Assembly (NCBI RefSeq): GCF_035013165.1
Contig: NZ_JAYGJQ010000002.1
Coordinates: 496,001 to 560,000, forward strand
DNA: 64,000 nt
From: Bacteriovorax sp. PP10
GTDB lineage: Bacteria; Bdellovibrionota; Bacteriovoracia; Bacteriovoracales; Bacteriovoracaceae
Reading direction: 5' to 3'
The notes under the pieces are model-generated. The model did not search any database, was not told the origin of the DNA, and saw only the letters and a program-made list of their open reading frames with translations. Shown piece after piece: positions 16,090-25,023 of this stretch. The number at the start of each line of letters is the position of its first letter. Positions within the stretch are counted from its first letter, which is position 1. The translations under genes and the position numbers were made by a program.

Positions 16090-17313
16090 TTAGCCTAATG
16101 ATTTTTTTAAGTTTTCATCTAGAGCATCTAAGAATTGCTCAGTCGTTAGGTATTTGTCTGCAGTAACTTTGTCACCGTAGATACAAACAGCTAAGTCCTT
16201 AGTCATTTTTCCAGATTCAACTGTAGACACACAAACTTTCTCTAGAGTTTCAGAGAAGTGAGCTAGTTCAGTGTTTCCATCAAGTTTAGCTCTATGGCCT
16301 AATCCTCTCGTCCAAGCAAAGATTGAAGCGATTGGGTTAGTTGACGTTGGCTTACCTTGTTGGTGCATTCTGTAGTGACGAGTAACAGTTCCGTGAGCGG
16401 CCTCTGCTTCCATCGTCTTTCCATCTGGAGTGATTAGAACAGAAGTCATAAGTCCAAGAGAACCGAAACCTTGAGCAACTGTATCTGACTGAACGTCTCC
16501 GTCGTAGTTTTTACATGCCCAAACGAAATCCCCATTCCACTTAAGAGCTGATGCAACCATATCGTCGATCAGTCTGTGTTCGTATGTGATTCCTAGAGAC
16601 TCGAATTTTTTCTTGTAATCAGCTTGGTAGATTTCTTCGAAGATATCTTTGAAGCGACCATCGTACTTTTTAAGAATTGTATTTTTAGAAGAGAAGTATA
16701 GAGGCCATTTTTTTGTCATCGCCATGTTGAAACATGAGTGAGCAAATCCTTTGATAGATTCGTCAGTGTTGTACATTGCAAGAGCAACTCCATCACCTTT
16801 GAAGTTATAAACTTCTTTATGAATCTTTGTTCCGTCTTCACCTTCGAAAGTCATCGTTAACTTTCCTGGTCCTTTTGTCACGAAGTCAGTTGCGCGGTAC
16901 TGGTCACCGAAAGCGTGACGACCGATCATGATTGGCTTAGTCCAGTTAGGAACAAGACGTGGAACGTTGTTGCAAATGATTGGCTCTCTGAAAACAGTTC
17001 CATCAAGAATGTTTCTGATTGTACCGTTTGGAGACTTCCACATTTCTTTTAGTTTGAATTCTTTTACGCGTTCTTCATCAGGAGTGATTGTCGCGCACTT
17101 GATACCAACGTTGTACTTCTTGATTGCTTCAGCAGCATCAACAGTTACTTGATCGTTAGTTTCATCTCTGTGTTCCATTCCTAAGTCGAAATACTTAATT
17201 TCAACGTCTAGGTACGGTAGGATTAGTTTGTCTTTGATGAATTTCCAGATGATTCTCGTCATCTCATCGCCATCAAGTTCGACAACCGGATTGGCCACTT
17301 TAATTTTTTTCAT
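16090..17313 (-). CDS. icd: NADP-dependent isocitrate dehydrogenase, eukaryotic-like (type II) form
   Basis: 407 aa from the chosen start. It converts isocitrate to 2-oxoglutarate and CO2 with NADP+ in the TCA cycle. Signatures of the type II homodimeric enzyme are seen: [16 protein letters not shown] at the N-terminus, [20 protein letters not shown] for substrate binding, [14 protein letters not shown], and [12 protein letters not shown] near the NADP site. Two in-frame ATGs exist. TAAGGA ends 2 bases before the one at 17319 but 8 bases before the one at 17313, so 17313 is preferred. Single gene, flanked by a terminator downstream. Confidence 0.93.
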   Translation of the reverse strand: MKKIKVANPVVELDGDEMTRIIWKFIKDKLILPYLDVEIKYFDLGMEHRDETNDQVTVDAAEAIKKYNVGIKCATITPDEERVKEFKLKEMWKSPNGTIRNILDGTVFREPIICNNVPRLVPNWTKPIMIGRHAFGDQYRATDFVTKGPGKLTMTFEGEDGTKIHKEVYNFKGDGVALAMYNTDESIKGFAHSCFNMAMTKKWPLYFSSKNTILKKYDGRFKDIFEEIYQADYKKKFESLGITYEHRLIDDMVASALKWNGDFVWACKNYDGDVQSDTVAQGFGSLGLMTSVLITPDGKTMEAEAAHGTVTRHYRMHQQGKPTSTNPIASIFAWTRGLGHRAKLDGNTELAHFSETLEKVCVSTVESGKMTKDLAVCIYGDKVTADKYLTTEQFLDALDENLKKSLG

Positions 17314-17402
17314 GCGCATATTCCTTATGGTGATTTTGTTGCTAAAATTTGAACTGATTCTAGCTAAGGAATAGGGGGGAAGTCGATATGCAGTGCCGTG
17401 GG

Positions 17403-17813
17403 TTAGGCCGCATTTACCTTTAAAATTTGAAGATATTTGTGAGCACGATCCAGAATAGGATTGAAATTGGCCGTTTGAACCACATATTCATTTGCGCCAC
17501 TGAGAACCATCTCACGAATATCTGCCTCATCACTGTTTTTCGAGATAAACAAAATTGGTAATTCCGATTTTGACTTAGCAAGTCTTACCAGGCCGATCAT
17601 CTCCTGCGCAGACATGTCGTGCATATCTTCGTTGATGATAATCATATTGAGCTGCTCTTTCATATGCTCAAGCAAGTGAAGCATATGAAAGCCACCTGTC
17701 ACAAATTCTACTTCGAAGTTATCGACTCTGAGTTTACTCGCAAGATTATTCCTGAAAGTAACAGCTTCAGTAGCGATGATGATCCTAAATGCATCGGTCT
17801 TGATAGTTCCCAT
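17403..17813 (-). CDS. Degenerate receiver-domain (pseudo-receiver) protein
   Basis: 136 aa, the length of one receiver domain and nothing more. The fold is recognisable (RIIIATEA strand, [44 protein letters not shown]). The phospho-accepting Asp position is N61, the acidic pair is T15-E16, and the conserved Lys after ANEYVV is Gln or Thr. S91 is kept. It should not be phosphorylated in the usual way and probably signals by protein contact. Its ATG directly abuts the stop of the upstream 1178-aa gene (TAAATG), so the two are translationally coupled. Confidence 0.75.
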   Translation of the reverse strand: MGTIKTDAFRIIIATEAVTFRNNLASKLRVDNFEVEFVTGGFHMLHLLEHMKEQLNMIIINEDMHDMSAQEMIGLVRLAKSKSELPILFISKNSDEADIREMVLSGANEYVVQTANFNPILDRAHKYLQILKVNAA

Positions 17814-20800
17814 TTATTTTTTTCCGTACTTTTTAACAGCTCTCGTAACTAATTCTTCTGCTGTGGCCATCGCTTTTTTTGCTTCAGCTGCTGATTGGGT
17901 TTCACCTTTAAACTTTGGTGTCAGTACTGCGCTCTTAATATACTCTTCAGCAATTTTACCTTCTGGAGTTAAGCGTACTTTATCCCAGTGAAGTGAATCA
18001 CCACCATAAAGAGTTTTCGCAAAGAATTTTGTCACTCCACCCATGTCGTTGATCTGCTTTTGAATACTCACCTTAATGGCCTGTTCACCAAAAGAAGGAG
18101 CGTTAATTAAAAGTTTAACGACCGTGTCTTTAATACCATTCATATTAGACTTGAATGGATCAGCGGACATATTCGCGCCATCGATTAAAGCAGGTTTTAG
18201 AAGTTTTTCCATAACCATATCTTTAACTTTTGATCCTTCAGGAGAGTTAAAAATCTCTTCGAAGTTTTCCTTCTTTAAAAGAATATTCCTCAAATCTTTC
18301 GGAACATCTTTTTCGGGAACATCAACCAATGCGTCTTGAACAGTTCCTCTTACAATCGCTTTAAGGAATTGATCCAGTCCACCACTTTGATATAGGAAAT
18401 CAAGTAGCTCTTGTTTCGCTTTTTTAGATTTGGCCACATCACTTAAATCAACTGAAAGTTTTTTAATAACTCCATCAAGAGTTTGCTTTGCATTCTCAGG
18501 GTTGTACTCAATGTAATGAGCAATTAAATTCGCCAGAGGTTTAACATTTGAATCAATGTTGCTCTGTAACTCTGGAGTGTACGGAGAAGTAGGAAGTAGG
18601 GCACTTAAGCATGGAAGGAAATTTGAAAACTCCTGCTTAATCATAACTGTTGCAGCGTCTTTTTGATCAGAGCTCATCCAGCTATTGATATTACTTCTTA
18701 CTAAGTTCATCCCACGATTTGTTAACCCATCAGTACAAACTGAAAGCTTTTGAGTCAGACCATCGCTCATCTTTACAGACTTAAGATCATCAAGACACTC
18801 GTAGTATTTGTCTAATGAAGCATCGATGTCTTTTTTCTGAGCATTGAATTCGTCAGTCCCTAAAGTTTGCTTCAATAGATAATTTAATTTTAATGTTCCA
18901 AGCGCTCTGGCAAAATCAAGAGCGAAGTCTTTTGTACAGTCGTCAAGTTTCGTGGCAAGAGCGTCGCCTTCAAGTTTAGAATCTGTACAGGCCATGAATT
19001 TATCTTCAACCGGTTTTAATTCTGCCGGAGTTTTATCAGCGTTCATTTGAACTTTTGTTTCTACACGACCATAGTTTACAACAATCGTCTGAGTGGCCGC
19101 TTTTTTAAGATTATCAATACATCCACTTTGTTTCGAACCACTCGACATACACTTCTTGAAATCTCCAAGAAGTTTTGTTCTGATGGAATCACGTTTTTCT
19201 TTCAGGTCAATTCCTGGACGATCTTTCAGGTATTCGTTAAGTGAAGTATCAATCTGATCTTGACCTACGATTAATGACATTGAAGCGGAAACTTTATCCG
19301 AACACGTGTAAAGGTTCTTAGTGTAGTCACCAATTGAGAACTCTTTTCCATCTTTTGTTCCAAGGCACTCGCCAAGAGATTTTTTAAACTGCACTTCAAC
19401 CGATTTTTTATCATCGTCGCGGCCGTCGTACATACTCCCGACACTCTTATTGAATTGAATCTCTCCAAAGAAGAAAGCAATCTTCTTAACAGATCCTTTA
19501 ATACAAGAGTTAACCTGATCCATCACCACGCCATTAGGCTTCTGGTCGATACATTCTTTGTTTGTTTTATTCAAATCATCAAGAAAACTTTTTACCTGAG
19601 CTTCTGTTACGCCCAGAGCTTTAAGTCCACCGGCCGATTGAAGATAGGCATTCACTTCTTTAGTAAAAGAAGCTTCTGCGATTTGTTTTGCTGCTTTAAT
19701 TGTTAAAGCGTTACTACATTGTTCAAGTTTGTCATCAGTAGGGGCGTCTCCAATACATTTTGAAAACTCTTCCTGAACCAGGTCTTTCACTAGAGCATCG
19801 GTTGCTTCTTTTGAAAGCCCGTCACCGGCCGTCGATCTGATTTGAAAGTCAGCAACTTTCATCGCCACATTTCTTGTCAGTTTTCCTGTACAGCCATCAA
19901 GCTTGGCATTTAATTCATTAGATTCTGAAATATTTTTTGGAAGCTCTTTATCAATACATTGAGCAAGAGAGCTTACTGAAGATTTATTCAGTTCACTTTT
20001 TCCTGGCATATCTGCCGGTATGGCCTGGTCTAATTTGAGGGTTGCTACTTTCCCTGAAAAGTTAACAATCGATTTTCTTAAACACGCTTCACGTGCATCT
20101 GCTGATTGTTTATTATCCCAACATTGATCAAGGATCTTAACACCTTCGTTACCAACCTTTGTCGCTTGCGCGGGATCAGTTTTAAGTGATGTTGTGGCCG
20201 TCTTTTTAAATGTCTGAGAAACAACTTTGTATGTCACTTCGTTAGTGATGGCATTTTCACAAGGGGAGATGTCCAGCATCCCATCTTTTTTAGCGCCTTT
20301 CTTTTTTTGTGTTTCAGCACATGTCTTAAACTGTGCACTTTTTTCTGTTGCCAGTTTTTTTACTTCAGCAGTCGTGAAGGCACCAGCAATCGCTGGCGTG
20401 TTGGTAATTTTATCAAGAACTAATTGAGACCCGGCGTTTTGAACCAGGTTATCAATACACCCCATAAACTGGTCAGTGTATGAAACTTTTGAATTAACAT
20501 CCGTTCCAACTTTCTGAGCGCACGAATCAAAGGCCGGCCATACCGCTTTTTTAATTTCGTTAGACTTAGCTGTTGATGAAGACTTTTCTTGAATGGTTTT
20601 TGTTAATGAAACATCTGTGACTTTTAAAACACCGGTTCTCATTGAAGAGAGAGCACAGTTCTTTACATCACCGGCCGTGGCCTTTGTGGTTGTGATACAA
20701 GACTTATAAAGATTGGCCTGTTCAATATTAAAAGGTGTTCTTTCTTTTTCTGGAAGATTGGCACTCAAGCTTGCGCGCGAGAGTTCGTAAACGAGTCCTA

Positions 20801-21350
20801 CACCAGTACTAGGAACTAAGCTTGCTGTAAGAGCATCAATACAATGGCTGGCATCATATTGTGAGTTGGTAGACTTGGCCACGCAGGCATTAAAAGGGGC
20901 CACCAGTTTCTGGATCCACATACTTCTGCGAGCAGGGTCGGTGACACCTTCTTTCGCAAGAATTTTATCGGCGAGTTTTCCAATAAGATTGTTACCTAAG
21001 TAACCATAAAAATGAATCAGGTTGGCATCAGTTATGACAGCTAGGTTCGTTTGAATCCCTTGCTGAACGGTTCCTTTTAAAAAGTTATTGAGTTCGTCCT
21101 CTGAAGAAAAATACCCCTGAAGATCAGCTTTATAAGGAAGAATTTTTTCTATAACTTTCTTTTCAATATCAATATTGAAGGTACTGGCCGCACCGGCCAT
21201 GATTTTTGATTTTACGGTCTGCATAGAAGAGGATGGTCTGTCATATGAAACAGGTGTCACCAACTCAATAGAGTCTAATTCTGCTGCTGAAATTTGAAAT
21301 GACAACAGAGTCAGCACATTTGTCAGCATTATAGTTGGTAATCTTTTCAT
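17814..21350 (-). CDS. Giant secreted protein with about twelve Cys-pair helical repeats
   Basis: 1178 aa. Signal peptide (about residues 1-22, ending SAA). From about residue 155 to 900 a unit recurs about every 55-60 residues: a helix ending in a Cys, 9 to 22 variable residues, a second Cys, then a helix (for example CITTTKATAGDVKNC, CWDNKQSADAREAC, CIGDAPTDDKLEQC, CMSSGSKQSGC). I count twelve such pairs, suggesting disulfide-linked helical hairpins. The last 300 residues lack the repeat. No known domain is recognised. A location in the periplasm or outside the cell is inferred. It is coupled to a pseudo-receiver gene, which is odd for an exported protein. Confidence 0.7.
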   Translation of the reverse strand: MKRLPTIMLTNVLTLLSFQISAAELDSIELVTPVSYDRPSSSMQTVKSKIMAGAASTFNIDIEKKVIEKILPYKADLQGYFSSEDELNNFLKGTVQQGIQTNLAVITDANLIHFYGYLGNNLIGKLADKILAKEGVTDPARRSMWIQKLVAPFNACVAKSTNSQYDASHCIDALTASLVPSTGVGLVYELSRASLSANLPEKERTPFNIEQANLYKSCITTTKATAGDVKNCALSSMRTGVLKVTDVSLTKTIQEKSSSTAKSNEIKKAVWPAFDSCAQKVGTDVNSKVSYTDQFMGCIDNLVQNAGSQLVLDKITNTPAIAGAFTTAEVKKLATEKSAQFKTCAETQKKKGAKKDGMLDISPCENAITNEVTYKVVSQTFKKTATTSLKTDPAQATKVGNEGVKILDQCWDNKQSADAREACLRKSIVNFSGKVATLKLDQAIPADMPGKSELNKSSVSSLAQCIDKELPKNISESNELNAKLDGCTGKLTRNVAMKVADFQIRSTAGDGLSKEATDALVKDLVQEEFSKCIGDAPTDDKLEQCSNALTIKAAKQIAEASFTKEVNAYLQSAGGLKALGVTEAQVKSFLDDLNKTNKECIDQKPNGVVMDQVNSCIKGSVKKIAFFFGEIQFNKSVGSMYDGRDDDKKSVEVQFKKSLGECLGTKDGKEFSIGDYTKNLYTCSDKVSASMSLIVGQDQIDTSLNEYLKDRPGIDLKEKRDSIRTKLLGDFKKCMSSGSKQSGCIDNLKKAATQTIVVNYGRVETKVQMNADKTPAELKPVEDKFMACTDSKLEGDALATKLDDCTKDFALDFARALGTLKLNYLLKQTLGTDEFNAQKKDIDASLDKYYECLDDLKSVKMSDGLTQKLSVCTDGLTNRGMNLVRSNINSWMSSDQKDAATVMIKQEFSNFLPCLSALLPTSPYTPELQSNIDSNVKPLANLIAHYIEYNPENAKQTLDGVIKKLSVDLSDVAKSKKAKQELLDFLYQSGGLDQFLKAIVRGTVQDALVDVPEKDVPKDLRNILLKKENFEEIFNSPEGSKVKDMVMEKLLKPALIDGANMSADPFKSNMNGIKDTVVKLLINAPSFGEQAIKVSIQKQINDMGGVTKFFAKTLYGGDSLHWDKVRLTPEGKIAEEYIKSAVLTPKFKGETQSAAEAKKAMATAEELVTRAVKKYGKK

Positions 21351-21514
21351 AAATTATTCCTAAACATTCTTCCTTGTGGTTTAACGGCATTCTTCGGCCA
21401 TTTCTTTACAGATTTGGTCGGGAAATTGCCGCTTTTCCCAAAAATCAGATAGATAACTATTTTGGGTTAAGTGGCGAGTAAATAAATTTCGAATGTTACT
21501 AAAACGGGCAAATC

Positions 21515-21533
21515 GCTGGGCCCCTAGGCCAGC
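21515..21533 (+). promoter_or_regulatory. Hairpin in the leader of poly-Gly lipoprotein 1
   Basis: GCTGG and CCAGC arms, extended inward by CC/GG past a bulged G, end 20 bases before the ATG. There is no T-run, so it is not a terminator on this strand. It may stabilise the leader mRNA. The rest of 21351-21514 shows nothing I can name. Confidence 0.35.
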
Positions 21534-21553
21534 AAAAATCAATGAGGGTATGT

Positions 21554-22411
21554 ATGAAGAACACGTTCTTAAAATTATCTGTATTATCTATGCTTTTCGC
21601 TCTTGCTAGCTGCGGTGGTGGCGGTGGAGGAGGCGGAGGTGGTGAAGTTTCTACTTATGGAAAGTATTCATCATCAACAATCTTAGCTTCTGATTTCGTA
21701 TCAGCGCTTAACACTGTAGACGGAACTTATTCTAGTTCAGTTCAACTTTACACGAATGAAACACTAAGATCTAAGACAGCAGGACAAGATGACTGGTTTG
21801 TTATCTACGATGCAAAATTCTCTGAGTACAAAGCTGTAAGTTTACAATACGTTCGTACAATCGTTTATTACGATTACTACTCAAACAACAAAGCTGTTGC
21901 TGGTGAGTTCAGAAAAATCGAAAGCAATGATGTTGCTTCTGGAAACTTAAACGGTGACTACTACGGAAATAACTATGAAGTAGTTGATAGACTATCTTCT
22001 GGATACTACGAAGGACGTCGTTCAGGTTACCTGTATGAAGACGAAGCAGGATCAACTGACGTTTCTCTTCTTGCTAAAGAGCAAGATCAAAAAGCATTCT
22101 TCGCTAAAGCAGCTAAAGTTTCTTTCGTTTACAACGTAAGCCTAGAGACATCTATGTCAATGGTTACTCTTGGATCGAAAATCGAAAAAATGCTTTCAAA
22201 AGCTAACGGTGATTTAACTAAAGAAGACCAGGCAGCACTAATGGGAGATATGAAAACTCTTACAGGTGTTTCTCTTGAAGAAATCCAAAAAGCAGCTGAA
22301 GACTCATCTGTTAAAGCTGACGTGATCGCTAAGATCGCGGCTAAGCTTGGAACGTCTGCTTCTAACTTAGAGCAAAAAGTTCTTCCAGAAGTTTTCGGTA
22401 TCACTCTTTAA
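21554..22411 (+). CDS. Poly-Gly lipoprotein of unknown family, copy 1
   Basis: 285 aa. Lipoprotein signal with C20 lipidated, followed at once by ten glycines, a flexible tether on the outer or inner membrane. The mature domain is rich in Tyr and Ser in its first half (DDWFVIYDAKFSEYKAV, VRTIVYYDYYSNNKAVA) and ends in a Glu/Lys/Ala helical part (QAALMGDMKTLTGVSLEEIQ, then NLEQKVLPEVFGITL). No known domain. The frame is open from 21542, but GAGGG at 21544-21548 favours ATG 21554. A near-identical copy lies 255 bases downstream. Confidence 0.7.
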   Translation: MKNTFLKLSVLSMLFALASCGGGGGGGGGGEVSTYGKYSSSTILASDFVSALNTVDGTYSSSVQLYTNETLRSKTAGQDDWFVIYDAKFSEYKAVSLQYVRTIVYYDYYSNNKAVAGEFRKIESNDVASGNLNGDYYGNNYEVVDRLSSGYYEGRRSGYLYEDEAGSTDVSLLAKEQDQKAFFAKAAKVSFVYNVSLETSMSMVTLGSKIEKMLSKANGDLTKEDQAALMGDMKTLTGVSLEEIQKAAEDSSVKADVIAKIAAKLGTSASNLEQKVLPEVFGITL

Positions 22412-22437
22412 TCTCAAATTTTAAAGACAGTTTTACG

Positions 22438-22466
22438 AGGGCCCGCTTGATGCGGGCCCTTTTTTT
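22438..22466 (+). terminator. Intrinsic terminator after poly-Gly lipoprotein 1
   Basis: AGGGCCCGC (22438-22446), TTGAT loop, GCGGGCCCT (22452-22460) and a T-run. Bases 22467-22666 show no further feature apart from a run of G at the next ribosome-binding site. Confidence 0.9.
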
Positions 22467-22666
22467 GCCTGCGCTCTCCCAATAACCGAGTAAATCGGTG
22501 CCATAATGAATCCGAATTTCTGCAATCGGTGTCACATGGATTCTGAAAAAAATTAGATATTTATTAAATACTTACAAGTTGAGTGAAAGAGTCGACTAAT
22601 TTTAAAACTATGTTAAAAATCTTTTTATGTCGCATTTAACGGCAATTCCTTAGGGGGGGATTTAAC

Positions 22667-23554
22667 ATGAATACACTTTTGAAATTATCTATGCTTGCTC
22701 TACTTGTTTCTCTTGCTAGCTGCGGTGGCGGCGGTGGTGGAGGCGGCGGAGGTGGTGGATCAACTACAACTCCATCAACTGGTGGGACAACTTCTACTTA
22801 TGGTTCATACTCATCATCTAATATCCTTGCGAGTGACTTCGTATCAGCACTAAACTCAGTTGATAGCACTTACTCTTCTAAGGTTGAATTATATTCAAAC
22901 GAAACATTAAGATCTAAGACTGCAGGACAAGATGACTGGTTTGTTATCTACGATGCAAAGTTCTCTGAGTATAAAGCTGTAAGCTTACAATATGTCCGTA
23001 CAATCGTTTACTACGACTACTACTCTAACAACAAGGCCGTTGCCTCAGAATTCCGTAAAATCGAAAATAACGACGTTACAGCGGGTAACCTAAACGGTGA
23101 CCGTTATGGTAACAGCTATGAAGTTGTTGATAGACAATCTTCTGGATACTACCAAGGTAGACAATCTGGTTACCTATATGAAGATGAAGTGGCTTCAACT
23201 GACGTATCTTTAATGGCAAAAGAACAAGAGCAATCAAAGTTCTACTCAAAGGCTGCTAAAATCTCTTTCGTATACAACGTAAGCTTAGAGACATCTATGT
23301 CGATGGTAACACTTGGATCGAAAATCGAAAAAATGTTAACACGTGCTAACGGTGAACTAACTCAAGAAGACCAGGTCGCACTTATGGGTGACATGAAAAC
23401 TCTTACAGGTGTTACTCTTCAAGAGATCCAAAAAGCTGCTCAAGACCCAGCTGCTAAAGAAGACGTTATCGCAAAAATCGCTGATAAACTTGGAACATCT
23501 GCTTCGAACCTAGAGCAAAAAGTTCTTCCAGAAGTTTTCGGAATCACACTTTAA
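22667..23554 (+). CDS. Poly-Gly lipoprotein of unknown family, copy 2
   Basis: 295 aa. C19 is lipidated and followed by twelve glycines and a Ser/Thr/Pro linker (GSTTTPSTGGTTSTYG) that copy 1 lacks. After the linker the two proteins are nearly the same to the last residue (both end QKVLPEVFGITL). A long G-run precedes the ATG as ribosome-binding site. The gene has its own leader and terminator, so it is an independent unit. Difference in tether length is the main change between copies. The function is unknown. Confidence 0.7.
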   Translation: MNTLLKLSMLALLVSLASCGGGGGGGGGGGGSTTTPSTGGTTSTYGSYSSSNILASDFVSALNSVDSTYSSKVELYSNETLRSKTAGQDDWFVIYDAKFSEYKAVSLQYVRTIVYYDYYSNNKAVASEFRKIENNDVTAGNLNGDRYGNSYEVVDRQSSGYYQGRQSGYLYEDEVASTDVSLMAKEQEQSKFYSKAAKISFVYNVSLETSMSMVTLGSKIEKMLTRANGELTQEDQVALMGDMKTLTGVTLQEIQKAAQDPAAKEDVIAKIADKLGTSASNLEQKVLPEVFGITL

Positions 23555-23584
23555 TCAATTATCTATTAGACAATCATAAGACTG

Positions 23585-23606
23585 GGCCCTCGAATGAGGG
23601 CCTTTT
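23585..23606 (+). terminator. Intrinsic terminator after poly-Gly lipoprotein 2
   Basis: GGCCCTC (23585-23591), GAAT loop, GAGGGCC (23596-23602) and TTTT. Confidence 0.8.
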
Positions 23607-23696
23607 ATATATTCTCATTGTAAAAAATACTCAACGCCTTTTCTCTTCGCTATAGCAGAGCTAAAACCCACCTATATAAGTAAAGTGGGGTTGTTT

Positions 23697-24893
23697 ATGT
23701 TTAAATATATTGTTTCAATGTTTGTAGGGTTAATGCTCTCAAATGCACAGGCATCTTACATCGTCGCTTCTTTTAATTCGAAAGAATTAGATACTAATAA
23801 ACCAACTAGAGTTTTACTTGTAGGTCAGGGTGATGATTTGAAATTATTATTTCAAGAAGTCGCGACAGCTAAAGCAATCAAATATAAAGAGCAGTTCCCG
23901 GAAGATCAGATTCTTCTTATCGCTGTTAACGAAAAAGATGTAGGAAGTGAGTGGGCCTTAAAAAAATGGGGATTCACACTTCATAATATCGACCGTAGTA
24001 CACTAGATGGAAAAGAATTTTTAAAAATCGCTGTGCCATTTAAAAAAATCAGATCTCTTGATATTTTCAGCCACAGTTCTGCTCAGTTCGGGGTTCACCT
24101 TGAAGGCCATGGGAACCGTCTTAACTTAAATACAAAAAACCTTGAAGACCTAAGACCTAATTTCATGAAAGACGCTTACGCTTACCTTCATGGATGTAAC
24201 ACTGGATTTAACCTAGCGCCGTACCTTTCAAATGTTTGGGGAATTCCAGTTGCAGGATCAATGACCTCGACAAATTTTCAAAAGCTTCATAGCGATGGAA
24301 ACTTTTACTTATCAGAAGAAGGATTCGCTCCTAACTCTGCATGGGCAACTGAAAACACACTTTCATTTGCAGCTCCAATGGATTGCAAAGCTGGAACATG
24401 CCAAAGACTTAAGCCTGACAACACTCCATACGTTGGATGGTGGGGAGCTTACAGAGAAGGTGGACTTCCTTTCTATAAATTCTTCTGCGCAAGAAACAAT
24501 GCTGAAGACTGTAAACGTGTCATGGCGAAATCAATGCTGTCACACTCTTTGATTGTTGATCTTAAAAAAGACAGCTCTCTGGAAGAATATAAAAAAGGTG
24601 TGATCGATTTCCTTTGCCCGATTAGCTCTAAGAAAGATTTAAGAGGTGAGTGCCAGGCAAAACTTGATGAAGCACTAGTGACTCAGGATATGACTTACAA
24701 TCCATTTTCGAAGCCTCAGGTAGAGTGTGATTTCAAAGGATGTAAGACCGAAATTACCTGCGATAAAATTCTTTTCAAAGGTGTCGATAAACCAGGAACG
24801 TGTGAGCTTAAAAACCTTGCAACATCTCCTGCTACGACACTGGTTCGCGAGTACAAAGCGTACCTTGAGGCCTACCAATACCTAGCTAAATAA
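23697..24893 (+). CDS. Secreted protein, possible clan CD (CHAT/caspase-like) peptidase
   Basis: 398 aa. Signal peptide MFKYIVSMFVGLMLSNAQA. A His in SLDIFSHSS and a Cys in YLHGCNTG, separated by about 45 residues and followed by WGIPVAGSMTS, recall the His/Cys dyad layout of clan CD peptidases. This is a weak, motif-level match. Several further Cys pairs occur in the C-terminal third (CDFKGCKTEITC, CELK). The frame is open from GTG 23685, but GTGGGG just upstream sets the start at ATG 23697. It could equally be a non-catalytic secreted protein. It stands alone between the lipoproteins and the 1032-aa gene. Confidence 0.55.
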   Translation: MFKYIVSMFVGLMLSNAQASYIVASFNSKELDTNKPTRVLLVGQGDDLKLLFQEVATAKAIKYKEQFPEDQILLIAVNEKDVGSEWALKKWGFTLHNIDRSTLDGKEFLKIAVPFKKIRSLDIFSHSSAQFGVHLEGHGNRLNLNTKNLEDLRPNFMKDAYAYLHGCNTGFNLAPYLSNVWGIPVAGSMTSTNFQKLHSDGNFYLSEEGFAPNSAWATENTLSFAAPMDCKAGTCQRLKPDNTPYVGWWGAYREGGLPFYKFFCARNNAEDCKRVMAKSMLSHSLIVDLKKDSSLEEYKKGVIDFLCPISSKKDLRGECQAKLDEALVTQDMTYNPFSKPQVECDFKGCKTEITCDKILFKGVDKPGTCELKNLATSPATTLVREYKAYLEAYQYLAK

Positions 24894-24908
24894 AACGTTC
24901 ACAAATCA

Positions 24909-24935
24909 TACGGTGTCTAAAATTTAGACACCGTA
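24909..24935. repeat. 13-bp perfect palindrome with TGTCTAAA core
   Basis: TACGGTGTCTAAA (24909-24921), a single central A, and TTTAGACACCGTA (24923-24935). It lies 16 bases after the stop of the 23697 gene and could be a hairpin there, but no T-run follows. It also lies 59-85 bases upstream of the sigma-54-type promoter at 24994, a natural place for an enhancer-binding protein. Confidence 0.6.
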
Positions 24936-24993
24936 GTTGCTAAATCCTTCCTCCAATCCCTCGAAATCCATCACGTTTTTTTTCTGCACCATT

Positions 24994-25009
24994 TGGAGCG
25001 ATTTTTGCT
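24994..25009 (+). promoter_or_regulatory. Sigma-54 (-24/-12) promoter candidate of the 1032-aa protein gene
   Basis: TGGAGCG-ATTT-TTGCT, with ten bases between GG and GC and a perfect TTGCT. Transcription would start about 25020, only four bases before the ATG at 25024. That fits the lack of any ribosome-binding site there. Confidence 0.5.
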
Positions 25010-25023
25010 TTATATAGCTCACT

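Noticed and set aside
21378-21415. A -24/-12 promoter upstream of the 1178-aa protein gene (TGGCCGAAGAATGCC on the minus strand)
   Set aside because: The spacing between GG and GC is nine, and the flanking bases fit the consensus poorly.
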